Positions 1 through 6,200 of a stretch of DNA of 6,200 bases are shown here, piece by piece. The translations under genes and the position numbers were made by a program. Every line of letters begins with the position of its first letter. The stretch's first letter is position 1. Origin of the DNA: an uncultured Muribaculaceae bacterium (lineage in GTDB: Bacteria > Bacteroidota > Bacteroidia > Bacteroidales > Muribaculaceae); contig CAJUBL010000096.1 of NCBI GenBank assembly GCA_910584665.1, positions 1 to 6,200 on the forward strand. The letters are read 5' to 3'. The notes under the pieces were generated by a model. It saw only the letters and a program-made list of their open reading frames with translations. It searched no databases and had not been told where the DNA came from.

Positions 1-118
1 AGCGTCTGCGAAAATTAAACAGCAACATAACAGCCTACTTTTTTACAATTAGTCTCTCTTTTATCTTGGACCAATGAGCCGTAACTGGGATTGGTTGCCT
101 CAACAGGTAGACCTGAAT
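1..118. other. Non-coding 3' flank of rpsP
   Basis: These 118 bases follow the rpsP stop. I find no credible gene, tRNA or promoter in them on either strand. They contain two short inverted repeats close to the rpsP end (listed separately) and an AT-rich left half. Confidence 0.5.
70..115 (-). repeat. Two short inverted repeats downstream of rpsP, possible 3'-end structure
   Basis: Just past the rpsP stop, CAGGT-AG-ACCTG (104-115) and ACCAAT / ATTGGT (70-75 and 90-95, 14-base loop) could each fold in the rpsP transcript. The first has a two-base loop, too tight unless its inner pair opens. The second has a six-pair stem. Neither is followed by a run of U on the minus strand, so a classical Rho-independent terminator is not shown. 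They may be a weak 3'-end or RNA-stability element, or chance. Confidence 0.25.
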
Positions 119-658
119 TTACTCGGCGGCTGTCTCCTCGGCGGCTGGTGTTGCCTCTTCGGCGGCCTCTGCTTCAGCGGCTGCTTTTGCTGCTGCAATC
201 TCGGCCAGCTTCTTGGCTACTGCCTCAGCTTTAGCTTTGTTCTTGGCCTGCTCGTCCTCAAGGCGCTGTTTGGCGGCTAACTCTTTCTTAGATGCCATGG
301 ATGTCTTCACCGCATCGATAGCTGCCTGTTTCCTGGCCTTCCAGTCGGCAAAGCGACGCTCGGCCTCTGCCTCGTCAAATGCACCTTTCCTTACTCCACC
401 CTGAAGGTGCTTCATAAGGAGAACACCCTCTTGTGAGAGTATGGTACGTACTGTATCGGTGGGTTCAGCACCGCAGTTAACCCAATACAAAGCCCGCTCG
501 AAATTCAATGTTATTGTAGCAGGATTAGTGTTCGGGTTGTAGGAACCTATCCTTTCAATAAACTTACCATCTCGTGGTGCCCTGCTATCGGCGATTACAA
601 TAGGATAAAACGCATAGTTCTTGCGACCATGACGCTGTAATCTGATTTTTGTTGCCAT
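119..658 (-). CDS. rpsP: 30S ribosomal protein S16 (long Bacteroidota-type form)
   Basis: S16 is a small-subunit protein that binds 16S rRNA early in 30S assembly. Residues 1 to about 86 are the conserved domain, starting ATKIRLQRHGRKNYAFY, then VIADSRAPRDGKFIERIGSYNP, and WVNCGAEPTDTVRTILS. This part alone equals the full length of most bacterial S16 proteins. The remaining 93 or so residues form a charged, alanine-rich tail: a basic/acidic stretch with KKELAAKQRLEDEQ around 124-137, then runs of Ala, Lys and Glu to the end, predicted helical and possibly coiled-coil. Long S16 tails of this kind are known in Bacteroidota, so I read it as genuine and not a frameshift. The ATG at 658 is the natural start, since MATKIRL matches family N-termini. 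It has its own promoter and is not functionally related to the his genes. Confidence 0.96.
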   Translation of the reverse strand: MATKIRLQRHGRKNYAFYPIVIADSRAPRDGKFIERIGSYNPNTNPATITLNFERALYWVNCGAEPTDTVRTILSQEGVLLMKHLQGGVRKGAFDEAEAERRFADWKARKQAAIDAVKTSMASKKELAAKQRLEDEQAKNKAKAEAVAKKLAEIAAAKAAAEAEAAEEATPAAEETAAE

Positions 659-700
659 TGTTAATTAATTAGTTATTGGTTTTGTATCGATTAGCGGGTG

Positions 701-731
701 CAAAGTTACTAATTTTATCTGACGTGAACAA
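701..731 (-). promoter_or_regulatory. Bacteroides-type housekeeping promoter for rpsP
   Basis: Read on the minus strand, TTG (731-729) is followed after exactly 20 bases by TAACTTTG (708-701). This fits the Bacteroidota primary sigma factor pattern of TTTG/TTG near -33 and TAnnTTTG near -7. Transcription would start a few bases beyond, around 692-697, giving an AT-rich leader of roughly 35-40 bases before the rpsP ATG at 658. That leader has no Shine-Dalgarno sequence, as is common in this phylum. The position in the only sizeable intergenic gap supports independent transcription of rpsP. It has not been tested experimentally here. Confidence 0.7.
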
Positions 732-756
732 CATTCTGATCGTTTAATTTTTTTGA

Positions 757-1359
757 TCATGAATGCCTGGACAGTAATTCACGCTCGATGTCTTTTAAAT
801 CACAGCCCATCTGTTCCAGCAGGACGAGGTAGTGGTAAAGCAGATCCGATGCTTCATAAATAAACCTGTCTCGATTGCCGTCGACAGCTTCGATTGCCGA
901 TTCTAAGGCCTCTTCCCCCACTTTCTGTGCGATTTTCTTTACACCTCTGATGAATAGACGGGTCGTATATGAACCCTCAGGCATATCGATATGGCGTTGT
1001 CTGACGAGCGCTGACAATTTTCGTACGAACCCTTCTTCTGCAGGGGTATCAAAGCATGATTCAGTACCACGGTGACATGCAGGCCCCACAGGAGTTGCTT
1101 TTATAAGAAGGGTATCATTGTCGCAGTCCGGGTACATGTCATTTACATTAAGGAAGTTGCCGGAAGTCTCTCCTTTTGTCCAGAGTCGATTTCGTGTACG
1201 GCTGTAAAAAGTAACTCTGCCTGTCGATACGGTAATATCGAATGCTTCCCGGTTCATGTATCCGAGCATTAGCACTTTCATCGAGATGGCATCCTGTATA
1301 ATGGCCGGCAGTAGGCCGTCGGCACATTTTGACAGATTGAAATCATTGAAACTTATCAT
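757..1359 (-). CDS. hisIE: Bifunctional phosphoribosyl-AMP cyclohydrolase / phosphoribosyl-ATP pyrophosphatase HisIE
   Basis: HisIE catalyses steps 2 and 3: its C-terminal HisE domain hydrolyses phosphoribosyl-ATP to phosphoribosyl-AMP, and its N-terminal HisI domain opens the adenine ring to give ProFAR. In the 200-residue protein, HisI covers about 1-108, with FYSRTRNRLWTKGETSGN and DCDND (78-82), whose aspartates bind Mg. The expected zinc ligands are Cys79, Cys95 and Cys102, the last two in GPACHRGTESC. HisE covers about 112-200 as a helical MazG-like domain with YTTRLF, KKIAQKVGEEALE (Glu149, Glu150, Glu153) and EASDLLYH (Glu169, Asp172). This HisI-HisE fusion is widespread in bacteria. 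It is the last his gene: the TGA is followed by a 98-base spacer holding the promoter of rpsP. No canonical intrinsic terminator follows. Confidence 0.97.
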   Translation of the reverse strand: MISFNDFNLSKCADGLLPAIIQDAISMKVLMLGYMNREAFDITVSTGRVTFYSRTRNRLWTKGETSGNFLNVNDMYPDCDNDTLLIKATPVGPACHRGTESCFDTPAEEGFVRKLSALVRQRHIDMPEGSYTTRLFIRGVKKIAQKVGEEALESAIEAVDGNRDRFIYEASDLLYHYLVLLEQMGCDLKDIERELLSRHS

Positions 1360-1361
1360 AT

Positions 1362-2117
1362 TTATAATCTTATATCAATACCATATTTAACAAGTTGTAG
1401 TTTGAGATCGCGGATTGTTATTTCCCCATAGTGGAAGATGCTGGCGGCAAGTGCCGCGTCGGCTGTCCCCTCGGTCAGCACACGGGCTATATCTTCGGCC
1501 GATCCTGCTCCGCCTGAAGCTATCACAGGAATAGACAGCATTTCACTCAATTTCGCAAATGTATCACAAGGGTATCCGTGTCGGGTGCCGTCATGATCCA
1601 TGGATGTGAACATGATTTCTCCGGCACCGCGTGATTCTATTTCGCTGGCCCATGAAAACAGTTCGCGTTCGGTCGGTCGTGAACCGCCGTGAGTTGTAAC
1701 TATCCAGTTACCTTCAATCTGTCGTGCGTCTATGGCTACGACAATGAACTGATTCCCATAGCGATTGGCTATATCTGTGACAAGCTGCGGGTTGACTGCG
1801 GCGGCACTGTTTACTGTAATTTTGTCGGCTCCGGCATCCAGTAATCTTGCGGCATCATCTATGGTTGAGATTCCTCCGCCTACGGTGAACGGTATGTTTA
1901 TTCGTTCGGAAATACGTTCAACAAGTCTTGTGAAAGTATTGCGTTCCTCTTTTGAAGCTGAGATGTCAAGGTATACAAGCTCGTCAGCACCGTCTGCGGC
2001 ATATCTTGCTCCGAGTTCTACAGGATCGCCCACATCTGAAAGTCCGACGAAGTTTATTCCCTTGACTGTTCGTCCGTCTTTGACGTCAAGGCAGGGAATT
2101 ATTCTTTTGGCTGGCAT
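1362..2117 (-). CDS. hisF: Imidazole glycerol phosphate synthase cyclase subunit HisF
   Basis: HisF is the (beta/alpha)8-barrel cyclase subunit that uses ammonia from HisH to turn PRFAR into imidazole glycerol phosphate (step 6 substrate) and AICAR, which returns to purine synthesis. The 251 residues match the family length. The start at 2117 places the catalytic acids exactly at the canonical positions Asp11 (CLDVKDGR) and Asp130 (VVAIDAR). Other landmarks are the phosphate-binding VGGGIST (79-85) and ASGGAGS (200-206), plus KITVNS and the RGAGEIMFTSMDHDGT segment (163-177). The ATG lies inside hisA, giving a 19-base overlap, so HisF synthesis is probably coupled to HisA translation. The TAA is followed two bases later by the hisIE start. 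Confidence 0.97.
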   Translation of the reverse strand: MPAKRIIPCLDVKDGRTVKGINFVGLSDVGDPVELGARYAADGADELVYLDISASKEERNTFTRLVERISERINIPFTVGGGISTIDDAARLLDAGADKITVNSAAAVNPQLVTDIANRYGNQFIVVAIDARQIEGNWIVTTHGGSRPTERELFSWASEIESRGAGEIMFTSMDHDGTRHGYPCDTFAKLSEMLSIPVIASGGAGSAEDIARVLTEGTADAALAASIFHYGEITIRDLKLQLVKYGIDIRL

Positions 2118-2836
2118 TGTTTTTTGATATATTGTTGTATTTCTGTTAAAGTTATTCTGCCTTCATAGATGGCCTTACCTACTATGACTCTTGAAAGTTT
2201 CAGTTTGTCAAGTTCTTTGATATCTTTCATGGATGATATGCCTCCGGATACGGTAAACGTAATTGAGGGATATTCACGGGCCAGCGATATATACAACGGA
2301 GTGGATGGTCCCTGGAGCATTCCGTCTTTTGATATGTCTGTGCATATGACATCCCTGAGACCATGTGGTGCGAAACGCTCGATCAGGTTGTTTATGGTCA
2401 GTGATGTGTTTTCAATCCAGCCGTTTACAGCTATTTGCCCATTGCGCAGGTCGGCTCCCAATATGATATTGCTGTAATCAGCGAGCAGTTCTTCCATGAG
2501 CTCAGGTTTCGTTGCCGCTATCGAGCCTATGACAGGATAATCAGCACCGGCTGCGATGACCGATTCGAGTGAGCTCCGGCTTTTTATACCACCACCCCAC
2601 TCTGTCCTGAATAATCCGAGGGCGGCAATCTTTTCCATTATGCCAAGGTTCACCGGTTCACCGGCTTTTGCTCCGTCAAGATCTACTACGTGAAGTCTTT
2701 TTATGCCGCAGTCGGCAAATCGTCTTGCCATTTCAACAGGCGACGAGGGATATATCTTTTTCTGGGTGTAATCACCTTGTGACAATCTCACGCATCTGCC
2801 GTCAATGATATCAATGGCGGGTATCAGTTCAATCAT
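2099..2836 (-). CDS. hisA: ProFAR isomerase HisA
   Basis: HisA is a (beta/alpha)8-barrel isomerase that performs the Amadori rearrangement of ProFAR to PRFAR, step 4, supplying the substrate of HisF-HisH. The 245-residue protein has the expected half-barrel symmetry: IPAIDIIDGRCVRLSQGD at the N-terminus with acid Asp9, VVDLDGAK, WGGGIKS, GSIA, GADLRNG with the general-base candidate Asp129, NGW (Trp140), TDISKDGMLQGP and SGGI, the latter being phosphate-binding. IDGRCVRL and Trp140 argue for HisA rather than HisF, and there is no sign of a PriA-type dual-substrate role, though sequence alone does not exclude it. The start lies five bases after the hisH stop. The last six codons overlap the beginning of hisF in another frame. 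Confidence 0.97.
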   Translation of the reverse strand: MIELIPAIDIIDGRCVRLSQGDYTQKKIYPSSPVEMARRFADCGIKRLHVVDLDGAKAGEPVNLGIMEKIAALGLFRTEWGGGIKSRSSLESVIAAGADYPVIGSIAATKPELMEELLADYSNIILGADLRNGQIAVNGWIENTSLTINNLIERFAPHGLRDVICTDISKDGMLQGPSTPLYISLAREYPSITFTVSGGISSMKDIKELDKLKLSRVIVGKAIYEGRITLTEIQQYIKKQCQPKE

Positions 2837-2841
2837 CAGTC

Positions 2842-3426
2842 TCAGATTTTAAGAAAATTATCAATTATTCTCTCTCCGGCAGTTCCGCTTTTTTCGGGAT
2901 GGAACTGAGTGCCATAGAAATTCTCATATCTCAGTGCAGCCGAGAACATCACACCATGTCTGGCTGTCGCTACGGTATCGGAGCATAGAGGTGCAAGGTA
3001 GCTGTGTACAAAATATACATATGTTCCTGAGTCTATGTTTTTAAACAGTTTACTTTCCATATTGCCGATGCGGCTCCAGCCCATATGTGGAATTTTTAAT
3101 CCGTTATCATCATTGAACCGTCTGACTCTTGCATCGAATATTCCCATACATTCGGCATCGCCTTCATCAGAGTGCCGGCACATTACCTGCATGCCGACAC
3201 ATATTCCTAATACCGGCCGTCTCAGCTGTCTGATTATATCGGGTAGTTTAAGCTTTGACAGATTATCCATCGCTTCGGCGGCATTGCCTACACCGGGCAG
3301 GATGATATGGCTCGCTTTCTTGATTATTCCCGGATCGGCTGTCAGCTGCCATTCTGTGCCGAGTCTTTTGAGGGCGTTGCCCAAAGAGCAGATATTGCCC
3401 ATTTTGTAATCAATTACCGCAATCAT
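2842..3426 (-). CDS. hisH: Imidazole glycerol phosphate synthase glutaminase subunit HisH
   Basis: HisH is the class I glutamine amidotransferase subunit of imidazole glycerol phosphate synthase. It hydrolyses glutamine and passes ammonia through the barrel of its partner HisF (step 5). The 194-residue length is normal for the family. The N-terminus IAVIDYKMGNICS is typical, PGVG (44-47) supplies the oxyanion region, and the triad is Cys76 in GICVGMQ with His176 and Glu178 in QFHPEKSG. The usual PHMGWN motif reads PHMGWS (113-118), a minor substitution away from the triad. The ATG overlaps the fusion gene's stop as ATGA, a classic coupling arrangement, and the TGA lies five bases before hisA. 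Its partner gene hisF is two genes downstream, so the synthase subunits are made from the same message. Confidence 0.97.
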   Translation of the reverse strand: MIAVIDYKMGNICSLGNALKRLGTEWQLTADPGIIKKASHIILPGVGNAAEAMDNLSKLKLPDIIRQLRRPVLGICVGMQVMCRHSDEGDAECMGIFDARVRRFNDDNGLKIPHMGWSRIGNMESKLFKNIDSGTYVYFVHSYLAPLCSDTVATARHGVMFSAALRYENFYGTQFHPEKSGTAGERIIDNFLKI

Positions 3427-5051
3427 AATATTCCTTTGCTTGAAGGTAGTTCGTAATTGAATTCATCTTTTTTTACAGCCATCTTAAGTGCGCGGGCAAA
3501 TGCTTTAAAGACACCCTCTATAATGTGGTGGTTGTTTTCTCCGCGTGCGCTTATGTGAAGATTGCACTTCATTGCACAGCAAAGCGAATGAAAGAAGTGC
3601 CTGAATATTTCGGTCGGAGTATCTCCTATGTACTCCCTCGTAAATGTTACATCCCATTGAAAATCAATACGTCCGCCAAGATCAATCAGCACCATGGCCC
3701 GGCTCTCGTCCATAGGCAGTACAAAACCGTAGCGCTCTATGCCCCGCTTGTCACCGAGAGCTTTAAGTAGAGTCTCACCGAGAGCAATGGCTACATCTTC
3801 CATTGTGTGATGTTCGTCTACTTCGAGATCACCATGACATGTGATATCGAGCGCTATACCGGCATGGTGAGGTATCTGCCATAACATATGGTCAAGAAAT
3901 TTGAGACCGGTGTCTATGTAGGACTCGATATTGCGGTCAAGGTCTACGGCCACTGTTATCTGTGTCTCCGAAGTTTTTCTGCAGACTGTTGATGTACGTC
4001 TTTCTCCGGGTGTTTCATTACAGATCGATTTGTAGTTTTTGAATAATTTCAGAACTCGCCTGTTTTCCCCGGGTGTGCCTACTGTGATACGCAGAGTGTC
4101 GGCACATAATGGCATATGGGTGCGATTCCGCACTATAACTCCATTGTCGATAAGGTATCCGTATAAGTCATCTGCATCAGTTACTTTTACAAGGATGAAA
4201 TTCGCGTCCGACGGATAGACCGTTTTTACACAATTCACCTTGCGTAGCCCTGCGGCGAGTTTCTCCCTTTCTTCAGTTGTTTCAGGAATGTGATTGCCTG
4301 TACCGGCTTCGATATGCCTCAGGAGCTCATTCTGAATTATCGAACTCATGTTATAGGGATATTTGACTCGGTCAAAGTATTTGATGATATTCTTGTTGGC
4401 GATGGCTATCCCGGCTCTTAGTCCGGCCAGTCCCCATGCCTTGGAGAATGTACGTAATACTACGATATTCGGATGCTCATCTATGTCTTCGATTAATGAT
4501 CCTTTCTCTGAAAAGTCGGCGTATGCCTCATCGACAATCACTATACCGTCAAATCTGTCGGCAATCTCAAGGATATCTTTTTTAGGGAAAGCGTTGCCTG
4601 TGGGATTATTGGGAGAGCATATCCACAGGAGTTTGCTTTTTTCATCCGCGGCACTCAGCAGACGTTCTGCAGGAAGTGAGAAATCATCATTGAGAAGGAC
4701 TTCCCGTATTTCAACATCATTTATGGCGGCAGCCACCTTATATACACCGTAGCTCGGGGTAATGGCTATTGCATTGTCATTTCCAGGTTCACAGAATACT
4801 CTGAAAACAATGTCGATAGCTTCATCGCTTCCGGCTCCGCCAATGAAAACTGATTCCGGTGCTATATTGAATAGACGTGATATACGATCTTTGAGTTTTT
4901 TCTGGTGAGGATCAGGATAGCGGTTCACCCCGTTTGGATAAGGTGATTCATTGGCATCAAGCCATACTGATATGTCGCCTCCCTTGAAATCATCTCGGGC
5001 TGTACTGTACGGTTCGAGGCTGAGTATGTTGTTTCGTATGTATCGTTCCAT
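3423..5051 (-). CDS. HisC-HisB(IGPD) fusion: histidinol-phosphate aminotransferase / imidazoleglycerol-phosphate dehydratase
   Basis: This 542-residue protein joins two cytoplasmic histidine enzymes. Residues 1 to about 341 are HisC, a fold-type I PLP aminotransferase converting imidazole acetol-phosphate plus glutamate to histidinol-phosphate. Visible features are LDANESPYP, CSPNNPTG (Asn149), DEAY (Asp174, Tyr177), the PLP lysine Lys204 in TFSKAWGLAGLRAG, and Arg321 in LRITVGTP. Residues 351-542 are imidazoleglycerol-phosphate dehydratase (IGPD): RKTSETQI, FLDHML, DEHHTMED (His414, His415, Glu418), ALGDKRGI, GFVLPMDES, His485, NNHHIIEG (His508, His509, Glu512) and the C-terminal LPSSKG. All expected Mn ligands are present. 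A linker of about nine residues (342-350) separates them. The HAD phosphatase half of enterobacterial-type HisB is absent, with no DxDGT motif. The linker has no Met; the nearest alternative start, a GTG at Val367, would remove the beginning of IGPD. The gene overlaps the hisD stop by one base and the hisH start by four. Both domains look active; that they form one polypeptide is read from the sequence, not proven. Confidence 0.95.
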   Translation of the reverse strand: MERYIRNNILSLEPYSTARDDFKGGDISVWLDANESPYPNGVNRYPDPHQKKLKDRISRLFNIAPESVFIGGAGSDEAIDIVFRVFCEPGNDNAIAITPSYGVYKVAAAINDVEIREVLLNDDFSLPAERLLSAADEKSKLLWICSPNNPTGNAFPKKDILEIADRFDGIVIVDEAYADFSEKGSLIEDIDEHPNIVVLRTFSKAWGLAGLRAGIAIANKNIIKYFDRVKYPYNMSSIIQNELLRHIEAGTGNHIPETTEEREKLAAGLRKVNCVKTVYPSDANFILVKVTDADDLYGYLIDNGVIVRNRTHMPLCADTLRITVGTPGENRRVLKLFKNYKSICNETPGERRTSTVCRKTSETQITVAVDLDRNIESYIDTGLKFLDHMLWQIPHHAGIALDITCHGDLEVDEHHTMEDVAIALGETLLKALGDKRGIERYGFVLPMDESRAMVLIDLGGRIDFQWDVTFTREYIGDTPTEIFRHFFHSLCCAMKCNLHISARGENNHHIIEGVFKAFARALKMAVKKDEFNYELPSSKGIL

Positions 5052-6200
5052 TATAATTTTGATTTGGCGGTTCTTATATCTACAGCAAGAGCATGCGCGT
5101 CGAGCCCTTCCGCACGTGCCAGTGTCGTTATGGTTTGAGCCAGAGAGTCAAGACCCTGCTGTGTTAGCTCCTGATAGGTTATCTTGTGGATGAAACTATC
5201 GATATTGACTCCGCTGTAAGATTTAGCCCATCCCGAAGTAGGCAGGGTATGGTTTGTGCCGGAGGCATAATCTCCTGCGCTTTCCGGAGAGAAGTTCCCT
5301 ATGAATACAGATCCGGCCGCATTGATCTTTTGCGCTATATCCCAGGGGCTGTCCATTGATATGATAAGGTGTTCGGGAGCATATTCATTTGTGAAGTCCA
5401 CAATATCGCTGATATCATGCATGACTATTATATAGCTGTGTGACAATGATCCGTATATGGAGTTTTTACGACTCAGCATTGCCGATAGCCGTTCCACCTC
5501 TTCGGCTATACGGTAGGCTGTTACGATGTCTGTACATACCGTTATTGACTGGCTGTCGGGCCCGTGTTCGGCTTGTGAAAGCAGATCGGCCGCTACAAAT
5601 GCCGGATCGGCGGTTTTATCGGCCAGGACCATGACCTCGCTTGGTCCCGCTGGCATGTCAATGGCTGTGAAACGGCTGACAAGTTGTTTGGCCTTCATTA
5701 CGAAACGATTACCGGGGCCGAATATTTTGTTGACCCGGGGTATGCTTTCAGTGCCGAAAGCCATCGCCGCTATTGCCTGTGCTCCGCCTGCTCTGAAGAT
5801 CTTCTCGATTCCACACAGTCGTGCTGCGAATAGAATCTCGGGGGCGATACCATTGTTACCGCTCTCTGGCGTGCAAAGTATGATTTCCCTGCATCCGGCG
5901 ATTCTGGCCGGTATGGCGAGCATAAGAACAGTAGAGAATAACGGGGCCTGGCCACCCGGAATGTACAGGCCTGCGCTGTCTATAGGTACGGCTCGCTGGA
6001 CACATCTCACGCCTGGACTTGTTTCGATATCAATAACTTCCGGTATTTGGGCCCGATGGAATTTTTCAATATTTCTGGCCGCAGTCTCTATGGCCCTGGC
6101 AACATCGGCGTGTACAGATGTCGCACGTTCTATGATCTCTGATTCGGAGACTCTTAATTCATCGCCGTCATAGTGGTCAAATTGCTTTGCGTATTCTCGT
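5051..6200 (-). CDS. hisD: Histidinol dehydrogenase HisD, 5'-truncated at window edge
   Basis: HisD is a cytoplasmic zinc enzyme that oxidises L-histidinol to L-histidine in two NAD-dependent steps, the last two of the pathway. The frame stays open from the window edge (first full codon ends at 6199) to a TAA at 5053-5051, giving 382 residues. By comparison with E. coli HisD, about 50 N-terminal residues lie outside. Family signatures are clear: GLYIPGGQAPLFSTVLML, KIFGPGN, DMPAGPSEV, LLSQAEHGPDS and SAGDYASGTNH. In fragment numbering, the expected zinc ligands are Gln209, His212, Asp310 and His369 (DAHALAV), and the catalytic Glu276-His277 pair sits in YAPEHLI. The GTG at 6010 is not the start: homologous sequence continues upstream of it (REYAKQFD, IETSPGVRC). 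The stop shares one base with the next start (TAATG), implying coupled translation. The fragment looks intact and functional. Confidence 0.97.
   Translation of the reverse strand, partial: REYAKQFDHYDGDELRVSESEIIERATSVHADVARAIETAARNIEKFHRAQIPEVIDIETSPGVRCVQRAVPIDSAGLYIPGGQAPLFSTVLMLAIPARIAGCREIILCTPESGNNGIAPEILFAARLCGIEKIFRAGGAQAIAAMAFGTESIPRVNKIFGPGNRFVMKAKQLVSRFTAIDMPAGPSEVMVLADKTADPAFVAADLLSQAEHGPDSQSITVCTDIVTAYRIAEEVERLSAMLSRKNSIYGSLSHSYIIVMHDISDIVDFTNEYAPEHLIISMDSPWDIAQKINAAGSVFIGNFSPESAGDYASGTNHTLPTSGWAKSYSGVNIDSFIHKITYQELTQQGLDSLAQTITTLARAEGLDAHALAVDIRTAKSKL

Noticed and set aside
74..404. Two short plus-strand open frames opposite rpsP (74-280 and 213-404)
   Set aside because: The Cys/Leu/Gly-rich and Ala/Ser-rich products are the reverse reading of the S16 tail and core codons. 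There is no independent support for either.
737..759. TGATC / GATCA inverted repeat at the hisIE stop as a terminator
   Set aside because: The stem is only five pairs with a 13-base loop. In the his transcript the loop is A-rich and no U-run follows.
1556..1563. Perfect TAnnTTTG match (TACATTTG, minus strand) inside hisF
   Set aside because: No TTG lies at the proper distance upstream, and it is inside a coding region; an eight-base pattern with two free positions is expected by chance.
1765..2127. Plus-strand open frame of 120 codons opposite hisF
   Set aside because: Antisense shadow of a conserved gene, with a low-complexity Ser/Ala-rich product.
3951..3953. GTG at Val367 of the fusion as a separate hisB start
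   Set aside because: It would remove the conserved RKTSETQI beginning of the IGPD domain and lies about 80 bases past the end of the HisC domain with no stop between.
6008..6010. GTG as a possible hisD start
   Set aside because: The same frame continues upstream with clear HisD homology (REYAKQFD, IETSPGVRC), so the gene runs off the window.
5526..6173. Open frame of 215 codons on the plus strand opposite hisD
   Set aside because: It lies wholly antisense to a strongly conserved gene and has no recognisable domain or promoter. It is a by-product of hisD codon use.

Overview
The window is one stretch of bacterial chromosome read almost entirely on the minus strand. It holds the downstream part of a compact histidine biosynthesis (his) operon followed by rpsP, the gene for ribosomal protein S16. 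Several things point to Bacteroidota, probably order Bacteroidales. S16 carries a tail of about 95 residues rich in Ala, Glu and Lys, as is usual in that phylum. The only convincing promoter has the Bacteroides-type pattern (TTG, 20 bases, TAnnTTTG). Starts lack clear Shine-Dalgarno sequences, and the region before rpsP is AT-rich. I cannot name the genus from this sequence.

Layout in transcription order (right to left): hisD, 5'-truncated by the window edge (6200-5051); a gene fusing hisC to the imidazoleglycerol-phosphate dehydratase half of hisB (5051-3423); hisH (3426-2842); hisA (2836-2099); hisF (2117-1362); hisIE (1359-757). A 98-base spacer (659-756) with the rpsP promoter follows, then rpsP (658-119) and a non-coding 3' flank (1-118). 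The his genes are packed with overlaps of 1, 4 and 19 bases and gaps of 5 and 2 bases, so they almost certainly form one translationally coupled unit. Their promoter and any leader lie outside the window. hisG is also not seen and may lie just upstream of hisD.

Together these genes cover every step of the pathway except HisG (step 1) and histidinol-phosphate phosphatase (step 8). HisIE performs steps 2-3, HisA step 4, HisH-HisF step 5, the IGPD domain step 6, HisC step 7 and HisD steps 9-10. The gene order D-C-B-H-A-F-I(E) matches the enterobacterial operon. The difference is that the N-terminal HAD phosphatase half of the bifunctional HisB is absent and the remaining IGPD half is joined in frame to HisC. 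This HisC-IGPD protein, which links two consecutive steps, is the most interesting item here. Otherwise the region looks like ordinary housekeeping DNA: I see no mobile element, CRISPR array, RNA gene or defence-like system.
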